Origin: an uncultured bacterium
Lineage (GTDB): Bacteria > Cyanobacteriota > Vampirovibrionia > Gastranaerophilales > Gastranaerophilaceae
Reading direction: 5' to 3'
Assembly: GCA_902489575.1 (NCBI GenBank)
Contig: CABUAQ010000033.1
Span: 1-18,780, forward strand
Length of the DNA: 18,780 bases
Below, in pieces: positions 12,238-18,780 of this stretch. The number at the start of each line of letters is the position of its first letter. Positions within the stretch are counted from its first letter, which is position 1. The position numbers were made by a program, and so were the translations under genes. The notes under the pieces are model-generated. The model made no database searches. It saw only the letters and a program-made list of their open reading frames with translations, and was not told the DNA's origin.

Positions 12238-13881
12238 ATGCCTAAATATGATAAAAAAGAACTTGATAGAGTAAATGCATGGCCTTTTGAAGAAGCCAGA
12301 AAAATTTTACAAAGATTAGGAAATAAAGTACCAGAAAAAGGGTTTGTGTTATTTGAAACTGGTTATGGCCCTTCAGGCCTTCCACATATTGGAACTTTTG
12401 GAGAAGTTGCAAGAACGAGCATGGTTCGTTACGCATTTGAGCAATTATCTGATATTCCTACCAAGTTATACGCATTTTCCGATGATATGGATGCCCTAAG
12501 AAAAGTTCCAACAAATGTCCCTAATCAGGAAATGCTTCAGCAATATTTAGGTCATCCATTATCATCCATTCCGGATCCTTTTGGAAAATACAATAGCTTT
12601 TCTGAACATAATAATAATATGTTACAAAAATTTTTAGATTCATACGGTTTTAATTATGAATTTAAAAGTTCTACAGAAATGTATAAAAGTGGTGTTTTTG
12701 ATGAAAAACTGATTCGCATCTTAGAAAATTATGATAAAATTATGGCTATAATGTTACCGACATTGGGAGAAGAGCGGAGAAAAACATATAGTCCCATTAT
12801 GCCGATATCTCCATCCACAGGAGAAGTTTTGCAAGTTCCTTTGTTAAATGTAAACCCATCAAAAGGGACTATTGCGTTTAAAGATGTTGACGGTAGAGAA
12901 GTAGAACAAAGTATTCTAAGCGGTAATGCAAAATTGCAGTGGAAAGCTGATTGGGCTATGCGCTGGGCAGCCTTTGATGTAGATTACGAGATGTCTGGTA
13001 AAGATTTATTGGATTCTGTCAGATTATCAAGTAAAATTACCACTAAATTAGGGGGAAGGCCACCTGTTGGATTATCCTATGAACTGTTTGTTGATGAACA
13101 AGGACGTAAAATTTCTAAGTCTATTGGTAATGGTATCAGTATTGATGAGTGGCTTCGATATGCTAATCCTGAAAGCTTGGCCTTATTTATGTATAAGAAA
13201 CCTACCTCTCAGAAAAAGTTACATTTTGACGTTATTCCCAAGCATGTAGAAGAATATTATCAATATTTGGGGGCAAGTAGGACGCAATCAGATTTACAAA
13301 GTCTTAACAATCCTGTCAGATACATTCATAGGGAAAAAGATTTACCTAATGAACGTTTGCCAATGTCTTATAATTTGTTATTAAATCTGGCTAGTGTTGC
13401 AAATGCAGAATCTAAAGAAGAATTGTGGAATTATATCAGTTCTTATAATAATGCTTTGTCTCCAGAAAATTCTCCTGCGTTAGATCAAATTGCCGGATAT
13501 GCAATTAATTATTATCAGGATTTTGTAAAGCCTCAGAAACAATACAGGATACCAACTGAATTTGAAAAAGCTGTACTCAATGAAATTTCGGATGGTTTAA
13601 CGGTTATCCAGACACAGCAACAATCTGAAAAAGATATTGAGACATTGGTGTATGATATTGGTAAAAAGCATTATGGACAGGAAAAACTTAAAGATTATTT
13701 CAAAATGCTTTATGAAACTATGCTTGGACAACAGGAAGGTCCGAGAATGGGTACTTTTATAGCTGTATATGGTATTGATAAAACTAAGACTTTAATTAGT
13801 AAAACAGTAAGAGATGTTTCAAATAACAATTCAACAGTGCTAAATCAGCAAGTAATAAATAAGCTGAAACATACCCGTTAA
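12238..13881 (+). CDS. lysS: Class I lysyl-tRNA synthetase
   Basis: A 547-aa class I LysRS, the type found in archaea and many alphaproteobacteria, unrelated in fold to class II LysRS. The HIGH-type site is GPSGLPHIGT (residues 44-53) and the KMSKS-type site is KISKS (291-295). The segment WKADWAMRWAAFDVDYEMSG (235-254) is characteristic, and the C-terminal helical anticodon-binding region is present, so the enzyme looks complete. It attaches lysine to tRNA-Lys with ATP. The start at 12238 is supported by AAGGA seven bases upstream; the ATG at 12217 lacks an SD. It has its own promoter and terminator. Placed beside a pathway that activates amino acids, it is a candidate resistant copy, though it could be the host's only LysRS. 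Confidence 0.9.
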   Translation: MPKYDKKELDRVNAWPFEEARKILQRLGNKVPEKGFVLFETGYGPSGLPHIGTFGEVARTSMVRYAFEQLSDIPTKLYAFSDDMDALRKVPTNVPNQEMLQQYLGHPLSSIPDPFGKYNSFSEHNNNMLQKFLDSYGFNYEFKSSTEMYKSGVFDEKLIRILENYDKIMAIMLPTLGEERRKTYSPIMPISPSTGEVLQVPLLNVNPSKGTIAFKDVDGREVEQSILSGNAKLQWKADWAMRWAAFDVDYEMSGKDLLDSVRLSSKITTKLGGRPPVGLSYELFVDEQGRKISKSIGNGISIDEWLRYANPESLALFMYKKPTSQKKLHFDVIPKHVEEYYQYLGASRTQSDLQSLNNPVRYIHREKDLPNERLPMSYNLLLNLASVANAESKEELWNYISSYNNALSPENSPALDQIAGYAINYYQDFVKPQKQYRIPTEFEKAVLNEISDGLTVIQTQQQSEKDIETLVYDIGKKHYGQEKLKDYFKMLYETMLGQQEGPRMGTFIAVYGIDKTKTLISKTVRDVSNNNSTVLNQQVINKLKHTR

Positions 13882-13896
13882 TTATATCAATCTTAG

Positions 13897-13931
13897 TAAA
13901 AAAAATCTCCATTTTATATGGAGATTTTTTT
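13897..13931 (+). terminator. Terminator of the class I LysRS gene
   Basis: AATCTCCAT (13904-13912) with ATGGAGATT (13918-13926), flanked by A and T runs; a strong intrinsic terminator. Confidence 0.9.
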
Positions 13932-14008
13932 ATGTCTCATTTCTTTAAATGGTCTTTTCCTCCGACCAAAATTTACCGGCAGAAATAAAATTCCGCTCAA
14001 AATACAGT

Positions 14009-14077
14009 CTAATACATTGAAAAACAACAATATTTTTTAAAAAGTGCTTGCGTCTGGTCATGGATATGTCAGTATAG
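14009..14077 (+). promoter_or_regulatory. Shared mobility-module promoter, copy A
   Basis: TTGCGT (14048-14053), a 16-base spacer ending in TGGATATGT, and CAGTAT (14070-14075). An A-rich upstream stretch (ACATTGAAAAACAACAATAT) is identical in copy B. It drives the gene at 14115. Confidence 0.7.
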
Positions 14078-14114
14078 AAGTATAAGGTAATTAATTGAAT
14101 GAAAGGAAAATATT

Positions 14115-14531
14115 ATGGATATTAATAAATTTTATGAAAGTTATGAAAAACCGGAATTTATTGATGAAAGGCTTGAGAATGTTGTAAGTGCCTTAGTAAT
14201 AGCGAGGGGTAAAGGTTTCAATGAAGATCTTGAGAAACAGCAACAGGAACTGAAAAGATTTTTCTTCAAGACTCTTAATGATGTGGTGATGACTCCTGAA
14301 ATGGAAATGACTTTCCCTATTTGGGTTTTTGATAATGTGGAAAAAGTTACTGATTACAATGAGTATAATAGCCGGTTGGTTATTGATGAAAATTTAGATA
14401 ACATTGTTGAAGATGATAATGTGAAACTCCATTGGAGAGTAAGCTATTATGATAAAAATAAAAATTTATGTGATAGCAAGAAACCGCAGAATATATCTTA
14501 TAGAATTCTTGAAGTCATTTTTGAGTATTAA
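14115..14531 (+). CDS. DUF3768-like protein (diverged)
   Basis: A 138-aa protein of unknown function. The C-terminal part (LHWRVSYYDKNKNL then YRILEVIFEY) follows the plan of the DUF3768 gene at 14724 (FWKIDYYDKNLEF then RVLTIYLA), so I read it as a strongly diverged paralogue. The N-terminal half is acidic and helical and not recognised. It starts after AAAGGA and copy A of the shared promoter and ends in its own terminator. It looks like the product of duplication of a promoter-gene unit. Confidence 0.72.
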   Translation: MDINKFYESYEKPEFIDERLENVVSALVIARGKGFNEDLEKQQQELKRFFFKTLNDVVMTPEMEMTFPIWVFDNVEKVTDYNEYNSRLVIDENLDNIVEDDNVKLHWRVSYYDKNKNLCDSKKPQNISYRILEVIFEY

Positions 14532-14537
14532 TCTGAA

Positions 14538-14568
14538 AACCGAAAGTATTTTGCTTTCGGTTCTTTTA
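14538..14568 (+). terminator. Terminator after the first DUF3768-like gene
   Basis: Perfect 9-bp stem AACCGAAAG (14538-14546) with CTTTCGGTT (14554-14562), followed by CTTTT. Confidence 0.88.
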
Positions 14569-14613
14569 CGCCACAATTGTTCTTTTCTGAAATAAAATGT
14601 TACCTTTTACGAT

Positions 14614-14684
14614 GCTAATACATTGAAAAACAACAATATTTATCTAAAAAGTACTTGCGTTCCATCGTGGATATGTCAGTATAG
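14614..14684 (+). promoter_or_regulatory. Shared mobility-module promoter, copy B
   Basis: TTGCGT (14655-14660), 16 bases ending in TGGATATGT, CAGTAT (14677-14682). Nearly the same as copy A including the upstream A-rich block. It drives the DUF3768 gene at 14724. Confidence 0.7.
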
Positions 14685-14723
14685 AATATGTAAAGATAAT
14701 TTAATAAAAACAAGGAGTTAGAA

Positions 14724-15092
14724 ATGAATAACAATGTAGCAACGGATTATGATGATAGCAGCTTTTCCCCAAATTGGAAAAAAATTGCAGAGCTGAATGA
14801 TAATCTCAGAAAGACTTTTAGCGGTGGGTATGTAATGACCAGCAATGGCATTGTAGCTCTCGGCCCGAAAAGGAAATGGGAAATTATTAAAAAAGTAAAA
14901 GAATTTAATGATTTTGATTTCAAAAACAATCCCTATGGTGAACGTGACTTCGGCGCTTTTGCCGATGGCAATGAACAGATTTTTTGGAAAATCGATTATT
15001 ATGATAAAAACCTTGAGTTTGCTTCGGAAGACCCGAGCAATCCAGAGATAACAAACCGAGTTTTAACAATTTATTTGGCAAGTGAACACTAA
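14724..15092 (+). CDS. DUF3768 family protein
   Basis: A 122-aa protein matching the DUF3768 pattern I know from alphaproteobacterial plasmids and integrative elements. It has LNDNLRKTFSGGYVMTSNGI near the N-terminus, NPYGERDFGAF in the middle, FWKIDYYDKNL after that, and EDPSNPEITNRVLTIYLA at the end. The function is unknown. SD AAGGAG stands seven bases before the ATG. The gene probably forms an operon with the next gene (11-base gap). Confidence 0.87.
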   Translation: MNNNVATDYDDSSFSPNWKKIAELNDNLRKTFSGGYVMTSNGIVALGPKRKWEIIKKVKEFNDFDFKNNPYGERDFGAFADGNEQIFWKIDYYDKNLEFASEDPSNPEITNRVLTIYLASEH

Positions 15093-15103
15093 AGAGAAGA
15101 AAA

Positions 15104-15844
15104 ATGAGTTATGATACAAAAAAATATCCCGGTTATACCGAAATGTTATTTAAGCACAGAAAATCGACATTAACCCGAAAAAAAGCGCTGGCGACTTTTT
15201 TAACCAGTGATGAAAAAGAAATTCAGTTATACGATTTTTATAATAAGTATTATTTCTTTATGAAATTTGATGGTTTTGCCCCAATGATTAATATTTATGA
15301 TGATCCTCTGTTCCGAGCTGGGCAACTGGATGGGGTAAAAGAATATTATCAAAAAGAATTTGGCAATATTAGTCTTAATGAAATTGAAGAAAAAATCGCT
15401 AAAGTTGTTGTAAATCCGCAAAATGAGAATATTAACCCCGATTATGTTAAATTTTGTAATGATTATGTTAATCGCAAGGGATTAGATGTTCCGGAGGTTC
15501 CAGAAGTCAAAACAGAATGCCACCTTTTAGGCTATGACGAAGATGGGCGTATAACATATACACCGGTGGAAATGAAAGACGATACTGAAACTAAAGAGGA
15601 GCAGAACGAAATCGCTCCTCTTTCTTTTAATGAAAATGCGGTGGACGCTGCTGAAGATAACGAATGGGCAGGATTCCCGCCGGAGACAACTTCGGAAGGA
15701 ATTAAGCCGGAGCCTATAACACCGGAAGATGAAGCCTTATTTGAAGAAATAAGCAAGCCGCAAGAAGTAACTCCGAACTTTAAAGAAGACAAGAAATCTA
15801 AAAAGTCTAAAAAAAAATCGGGCAAGAAAAAATCGAAAAAATAA
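15104..15844 (+). CDS. Unknown protein with acidic linker and lysine-rich tail
   Basis: A 246-aa protein without recognised family. Residues 1-130 look globular and rich in aromatic residues (FYNKYYFFMKFDGF around 45-58). The next part is acidic and proline-rich (repeated EVPEV, PETT, PEPITPEDE). The last 20 residues are mostly lysine and serine (KSKKSKKKSGKKKSKK), suggesting nucleic-acid or membrane binding through a charged tail. SD AGAGAAG lies four bases from the start. It is probably co-transcribed with the DUF3768 gene. The stop is 23 bases before the proposed start of the methylase-like gene. Confidence 0.72.
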   Translation: MSYDTKKYPGYTEMLFKHRKSTLTRKKALATFLTSDEKEIQLYDFYNKYYFFMKFDGFAPMINIYDDPLFRAGQLDGVKEYYQKEFGNISLNEIEEKIAKVVVNPQNENINPDYVKFCNDYVNRKGLDVPEVPEVKTECHLLGYDEDGRITYTPVEMKDDTETKEEQNEIAPLSFNENAVDAAEDNEWAGFPPETTSEGIKPEPITPEDEALFEEISKPQEVTPNFKEDKKSKKSKKKSGKKKSKK

Positions 15845-15867
15845 CTAAAAAGAGTTTAATCCGGGGA

Positions 15868-16569
15868 TTGGAAAAAATCTCCGGATTAAGCCATTTTCCG
15901 ATGTATCGAGTATTTGAAGACTTTTGCACAGTGTGTAGTTGTTCTCTGCATAATGCTTTTATGAAAGTGCCGGTAATGGCGCGAAGTTATTATAAAGAAC
16001 AGTATGATAAACGAGAAAATGAATATTTAGAAGTTATCAAACGGTATGATAAAAATGTTTTTGGAACTTATTTTCCGCAGATGCTAGCTGATTTAACCAG
16101 ATTATTGTTAGAAAGTCCCAAAGATTATCTAGGGACAATCTTCATGGAGCTTAACTTAGGAAAACATTTCAACGGCCAATTTTTCACCCCATCCCATATT
16201 TGCGAATTTATGGCAGAAATCACAATTGATGATGGTTTTGAGAAAGCAATTTCCGAAAAAGGTTATTGCAGCGTTGCCGAACCGGCGTGCGGCTCCGGTG
16301 CAATGGTGTTGGGAATTGTCCAATGTTTGAAAAATCGTGGTTATAAGCAGTTGGGCGGCAAACTTTATATTGAGGCCACCGATATTGACCCGCTATGTGT
16401 CAGTATGGCCTTTATTCAGTTAAGCCTTTTAGGATTAAGCGTCAAAGTTATCCATGGCAACAGTTTAACTCAAGAAGTTTTTGAAACTTGGGATTCGCCA
16501 AATCTACAAATGGCAAATATGACTGGATATTTTAATAAAAAAAGTATTAACAAGTCTAAAATGATTTGA
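15868..16569 (+). CDS. N-6 adenine DNA methylase-like protein, no NPPY motif
   Basis: A 233-aa protein related to HsdM-type N-6 methylases found on plasmids and integrative elements. Visible are GQFFTPSHICEFM (103-115), the SAM-binding motif AEPACGSGAM (137-146), EATDIDP (169-175) and HGNSL (196-200). The catalytic NPPY/F normally following is absent, and the protein ends soon after in a Lys/Ser/Asn-rich tail. It may bind SAM or DNA without methylating, or have been truncated. The start is uncertain: TTG at 15868 follows CCGGGG, and an ATG at 15901 has a poor SD. The frame is open upstream into the end of the preceding gene, so a programmed or accidental frameshift joining the two is possible. 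Confidence 0.75.
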   Translation: MEKISGLSHFPMYRVFEDFCTVCSCSLHNAFMKVPVMARSYYKEQYDKRENEYLEVIKRYDKNVFGTYFPQMLADLTRLLLESPKDYLGTIFMELNLGKHFNGQFFTPSHICEFMAEITIDDGFEKAISEKGYCSVAEPACGSGAMVLGIVQCLKNRGYKQLGGKLYIEATDIDPLCVSMAFIQLSLLGLSVKVIHGNSLTQEVFETWDSPNLQMANMTGYFNKKSINKSKMI

Positions 16570-16602
16570 GCTGATTTTTGTTGTAACCTATTGATTTTAC
16601 CT

Positions 16603-16640
16603 AAAAAAGAGCTTGCTTCCGGCGGTGGATATGCCAGTAT
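16603..16640 (+). promoter_or_regulatory. Shared mobility-module promoter, copy C (integrase)
   Basis: TTGCTT (16613-16618), 16 bases containing TGGATATG, CAGTAT (16635-16640), 36 bases before the integrase ATG. It shares spacing and the TGGATATG block with copies A and B but not the upstream A-rich block. Confidence 0.65.
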
Positions 16641-16676
16641 TACAAGCAGTTATAATTATTTTAAGAGGAAAATAGA

Positions 16677-17843
16677 ATGCCACATATAACTCAGACAGTT
16701 ATCCAAAAAGCAGAGATAACAGATAAAATTTATTATATATGGGATGACCAGATTACCGGTTTTGGATTAAAGGTTATTCCCAACGGTAAAAAGAAGTTTG
16801 TTTTAAGATATTATCATAGCGCTGGTGGAAAAAATGCAATACAGCGTTTTTATTTATTTGGTGAATCATCATTTATGACCGCGCAAATCGCCAGAGAAAA
16901 GGCTGCAGAGTTATTGCTTAGAGTAAAAAATGGCGAAGATCCGCAAGAAAAAAAAGTGGAGTATCGCGAGTGTGAAACTCTGGAAGAATTTTGGAATAAT
17001 TATTTTATTCCCTTTTATGTTCCTAAACACAGAAATCCTGAAAAATATCTAAAAAATAATAAAACTTACTGGGAAAATGACATCAAACCCAAATTAGGGC
17101 AACGTAAATTGTTGGATTTGACAGGAAAAGATTTTGAGATACTGCACATGGCAAAAGCCAATACGCCATACAGTGCAAACAGAATGCTCGCCTTAGCCAG
17201 CGTATTATGCAAGCTAATCCGCAAAGAAAGAAACTTGAATATATCTGTTGAGGGAATCGCACATTATCCCGAAGAAGAAAGACAAAGAATATTAAATGAA
17301 CGAGAATTGGATGCCTTAAAAGCTGAGCTTGTCCTAGCCATGAATCGAGGAAAAAATATGATTTATACAGTTTCGGCAATTAAAGTTTTGCTTATGACAA
17401 CCGCCCGTAAAAATGAGATTCTTACAGGGCAATGGAGTAAGTTAGACTGGGAACGCCAAATTCTTTTCCAGCCCAAAAGTAAAACAGGGTGGAAACCGAT
17501 ATATTTAAATGATACGGCGATTAAAATCTTAAAGAAACTCTACGAACGTCCAGAAAGGGAAATGAACGATTATATTTTCAAAGGTAAAGGCTATAAATCC
17601 CATTTAAAAAGCGTTAAGACAGCGTGGGGAACAATGTTGAAAAACGCCGGCATTGAAGATTATCGCATCCACGATTTACGCCATCAGGGAGCAAGTATTT
17701 GCGTTGAAAACGGCGAATCTTTATATATTGTCAGCAAAATGCTTGGACATAAGAGCCAAAGAACAACAGAACGCTACGCTTACCTTTCTCAAAAACCAAT
17801 CCAGAAAGCAACAGAGCTTCTGGCTGACGTAGTTGATTTCTAA
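16677..17843 (+). CDS. int: Tyrosine recombinase/integrase with DUF4102-type arm-binding domain
   Basis: A 388-aa phage/island integrase. The N-terminal DUF4102-like arm-binding domain (about 1-90, with GFGLKVIPNGKKKF and FGESSFMTAQIARE) precedes a SAM-like core-binding domain (about 100-195) and a catalytic domain. The active-site residues are R244 (TTARKNE), K267 or K269 (PKSKTG), H332 and R335 (HDLRH), H358 (LGHKS) and the nucleophile Y367 (TERYAYL). All are present, so it should be active. This family commonly integrates at tRNA genes, and a tRNA-Thr remnant lies 215 bases downstream. SD AAGAGG and promoter copy C precede it, and a clear terminator follows. Confidence 0.95.
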   Translation: MPHITQTVIQKAEITDKIYYIWDDQITGFGLKVIPNGKKKFVLRYYHSAGGKNAIQRFYLFGESSFMTAQIAREKAAELLLRVKNGEDPQEKKVEYRECETLEEFWNNYFIPFYVPKHRNPEKYLKNNKTYWENDIKPKLGQRKLLDLTGKDFEILHMAKANTPYSANRMLALASVLCKLIRKERNLNISVEGIAHYPEEERQRILNERELDALKAELVLAMNRGKNMIYTVSAIKVLLMTTARKNEILTGQWSKLDWERQILFQPKSKTGWKPIYLNDTAIKILKKLYERPEREMNDYIFKGKGYKSHLKSVKTAWGTMLKNAGIEDYRIHDLRHQGASICVENGESLYIVSKMLGHKSQRTTERYAYLSQKPIQKATELLADVVDF

Positions 17844-17864
17844 TAAAGTCGTTTTGTATTTTTT

Positions 17865-17900
17865 ATAATCCGCTTTGTTGCGGATTATTTTTCGTTTTTA
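17865..17900 (+). terminator. Terminator of the integrase gene
   Basis: ATAATCCGC (17865-17873) with GCGGATTAT (17880-17888), followed by TTTTCGTTTTT. Confidence 0.9.
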
Positions 17901-17950
17901 AGATATTGATATAAATTGTTTTATGCTGTTTTAGATTGTTTTTATCCCAC

Positions 17951-17970
17951 TCACCCGACACTCACCCGGG
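17951..17970. repeat. Tandem repeat, possible integrase arm-type sites
   Basis: ACTCACCCG occurs twice at 11-base spacing (17951-17959, 17962-17970), about one helical turn apart, between the integrase gene and the tRNA remnant, where arm-type binding sites are expected. Confidence 0.5.
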
Positions 17971-18057
17971 TAAAAAAGCAGTGGCTTGTGCAAGGAATAT
18001 ATTGTACAACTTATTGAATTTGTTAAATATTTTATGAATATTTTAAGGAAATATAAA

Positions 18058-18098
18058 TGATTACAAATCAGTAGCTCTACCAGCTGAGCTAAGTCGGC
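18058..18098 (-). pseudogene. tRNA-Thr(UGU) 5'-half remnant, likely attachment site
   Basis: On the minus strand from 18098: acceptor 5' strand GCCGACT, TA, D arm GCTC-AGCTGGTA-GAGC, anticodon stem ACTGA, loop TTTGTAA (anticodon TGT) and TCA. Identity to a tRNA then stops; there is no T arm or 3' acceptor strand. This is a typical scar of site-specific integration, with the crossover in the anticodon arm. The complementary junction is not in the window. Confidence 0.8.
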
Positions 18099-18164
18099 AA
18101 CGTTTCGGAATATCTTATAACTTTGGCCGGCCTTCTTGTCAATAAAAATATTAAGTCCCGGATT

Positions 18165-18780
18165 TTATTCGGCGGGAACCGTTTCCGCTTCGGATCGGAG
18201 ATCGGCATCTTCCGACCGGAAATGTTTCTTCCGGCAGGAAAGACAATGCCTAAACCAGCGAACCATTTTCAGATAGCCGAAAGAAACCACCGCCGCAGCC
18301 CCAACCCAGGCAATCGGACTGGCAAAATAGATTCCTTCATATCCCATCCGTGAGGCCAGATAAACCGCGGCAAAGGAACGCATAACCAATTCAACGATAC
18401 TGGCCGCCATCGGAATAACCGATTGCCCCATTCCCTGCAACGTATTGCGGAAAATAAAAATCTGCCCCAAAAAGACATAGAACAAAGTCGAAATGTCCAA
18501 ATACCCTTTGGCGATATCAATAATCTCCGGTTTTTCGCCTTTAATAAAGACCCCGATCATATCTTCGCCGACAAAGCGCACCAGTAAAGCAACGGAAATA
18601 CTGAACAAAACCGAAACCAAAGAACTGCGCACCACTCCGCGGCGGATTCTGCCGATTTTTCTGGCTCCGAAGTTTTGCGCCGTATAAGTCGCCAAGGCAA
18701 ACCCCAAAGCAACCAGCGGCGACGTTGCCAGCTGTTCGATTCTCAAAGCCGAGGTAAAAGCGGCAATAGTATCGGAACCG
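18165..18780 (-). CDS. MATE family efflux transporter, C-terminal part (5' end outside window)
   Basis: The frame is open from the right window edge (about 205 residues seen) to TAA at 18165-18167. Several hydrophobic segments and the MATE-type sequences ATYTAQNFGARK and FRNTLQGMGQS identify a multidrug and toxin extrusion (NorM/DinF-like) cation antiporter of the inner membrane. In the portion seen, about five membrane helices are followed by a charged cytoplasmic tail rich in Arg, Ser and Glu. Higher GC than the island and its place beyond the tRNA remnant suggest chromosomal flank. It is not obviously linked to the biosynthetic cluster, though an exporter could serve it. No clear terminator is seen after its stop. 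Confidence 0.88.
   Translation of the reverse strand, partial: GSDTIAAFTSALRIEQLATSPLVALGFALATYTAQNFGARKIGRIRRGVVRSSLVSVLFSISVALLVRFVGEDMIGVFIKGEKPEIIDIAKGYLDISTLFYVFLGQIFIFRNTLQGMGQSVIPMAASIVELVMRSFAAVYLASRMGYEGIYFASPIAWVGAAAVVSFGYLKMVRWFRHCLSCRKKHFRSEDADLRSEAETVPAE

Larger units (their letters stand above)
4260..18098. mobile_element. Probable integrated genomic island; left boundary uncertain
   Basis: An AT-rich stretch with a biosynthetic-type cluster, plasmid/ICE-type genes (DUF3768, N-6 methylase-like) and a tyrosine integrase next to a half tRNA-Thr gene. The right end at the tRNA remnant is well supported. The left end is placed only at the end of the RNA/HTH module. No matching tRNA half or direct repeat of the attachment core was found on the left, so modules 1 and 2 (295-4300) may belong to the same element or be separate insertions. 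Confidence 0.45.

Noticed and set aside
4595..13881. True microcin C-type cluster
   Set aside because: No MccB-like adenylating ThiF-domain enzyme and no short precursor peptide gene with a terminal Asn were seen; only the immunity-type peptidase is shared.

Overview
The window looks like an AT-rich alphaproteobacterium, possibly one of the uncultured gut-associated lineages. This is inference from an HU gene, a tRNA-Thr remnant, a DUF3768 gene and a class I lysyl-tRNA synthetase. Chromosome-like DNA of higher GC lies at both ends: the 3' end of an HU gene on the left and the C-terminal part of a MATE transporter on the right. The DNA between them is mostly accessory.

Left part (about 295-4300). 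Two modules follow one another with the same plan: converging small genes, each transcribed inward from a promoter and a long structured RNA. Module 1 has near-identical ~220-bp RNAs as inverted arms (331-550 plus strand, 2309-2528 minus strand). They precede an unknown 180-aa gene on one side and an unknown gene plus a secreted staphylococcal-type nuclease on the other; a decayed third RNA copy lies in the middle. Module 2 has two diverged but related ~240-nt RNAs, each ending in an intrinsic terminator just before a gene. One precedes a SLOG-like 'FFGHRD' protein, the other a pair of overlapping small helix-turn-helix genes.

Centre (about 4300-13930). An AT-rich cluster looks like an undescribed biosynthetic and self-immunity locus. 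A divergent promoter region with a perfect operator-like palindrome drives two units. To the left are a radical SAM enzyme and an MccF-like S66 peptidase. To the right are a class II LysRS-like ligase, a SAM methyltransferase, two dCTP-deaminase-like proteins (the second lacking the catalytic Glu) and a PLP fold-III decarboxylase homologue lacking the usual Cys motif. A complete class I LysRS with its own promoter follows. My best inference is a lysine- or nucleotide-based inhibitor of an aminoacyl-tRNA synthetase (Trojan-horse logic as in microcin C or agrocin 84), with the peptidase and the class I LysRS as immunity. Nothing in the sequence proves the product.

Right part (about 14000-18100). 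The mobility module holds two DUF3768-type genes, an unknown acidic protein with a lysine-rich tail, an N-6 methylase-like gene and a tyrosine integrase. Three of these genes share one promoter type (TTGCNT, 16-nt spacer, CAGTAT, with TGGATATG in the spacer). The module ends at a 5'-half tRNA-Thr(UGU) remnant, the likely attachment site. The partner tRNA half is not in the window, so the left boundary of the element is unknown.
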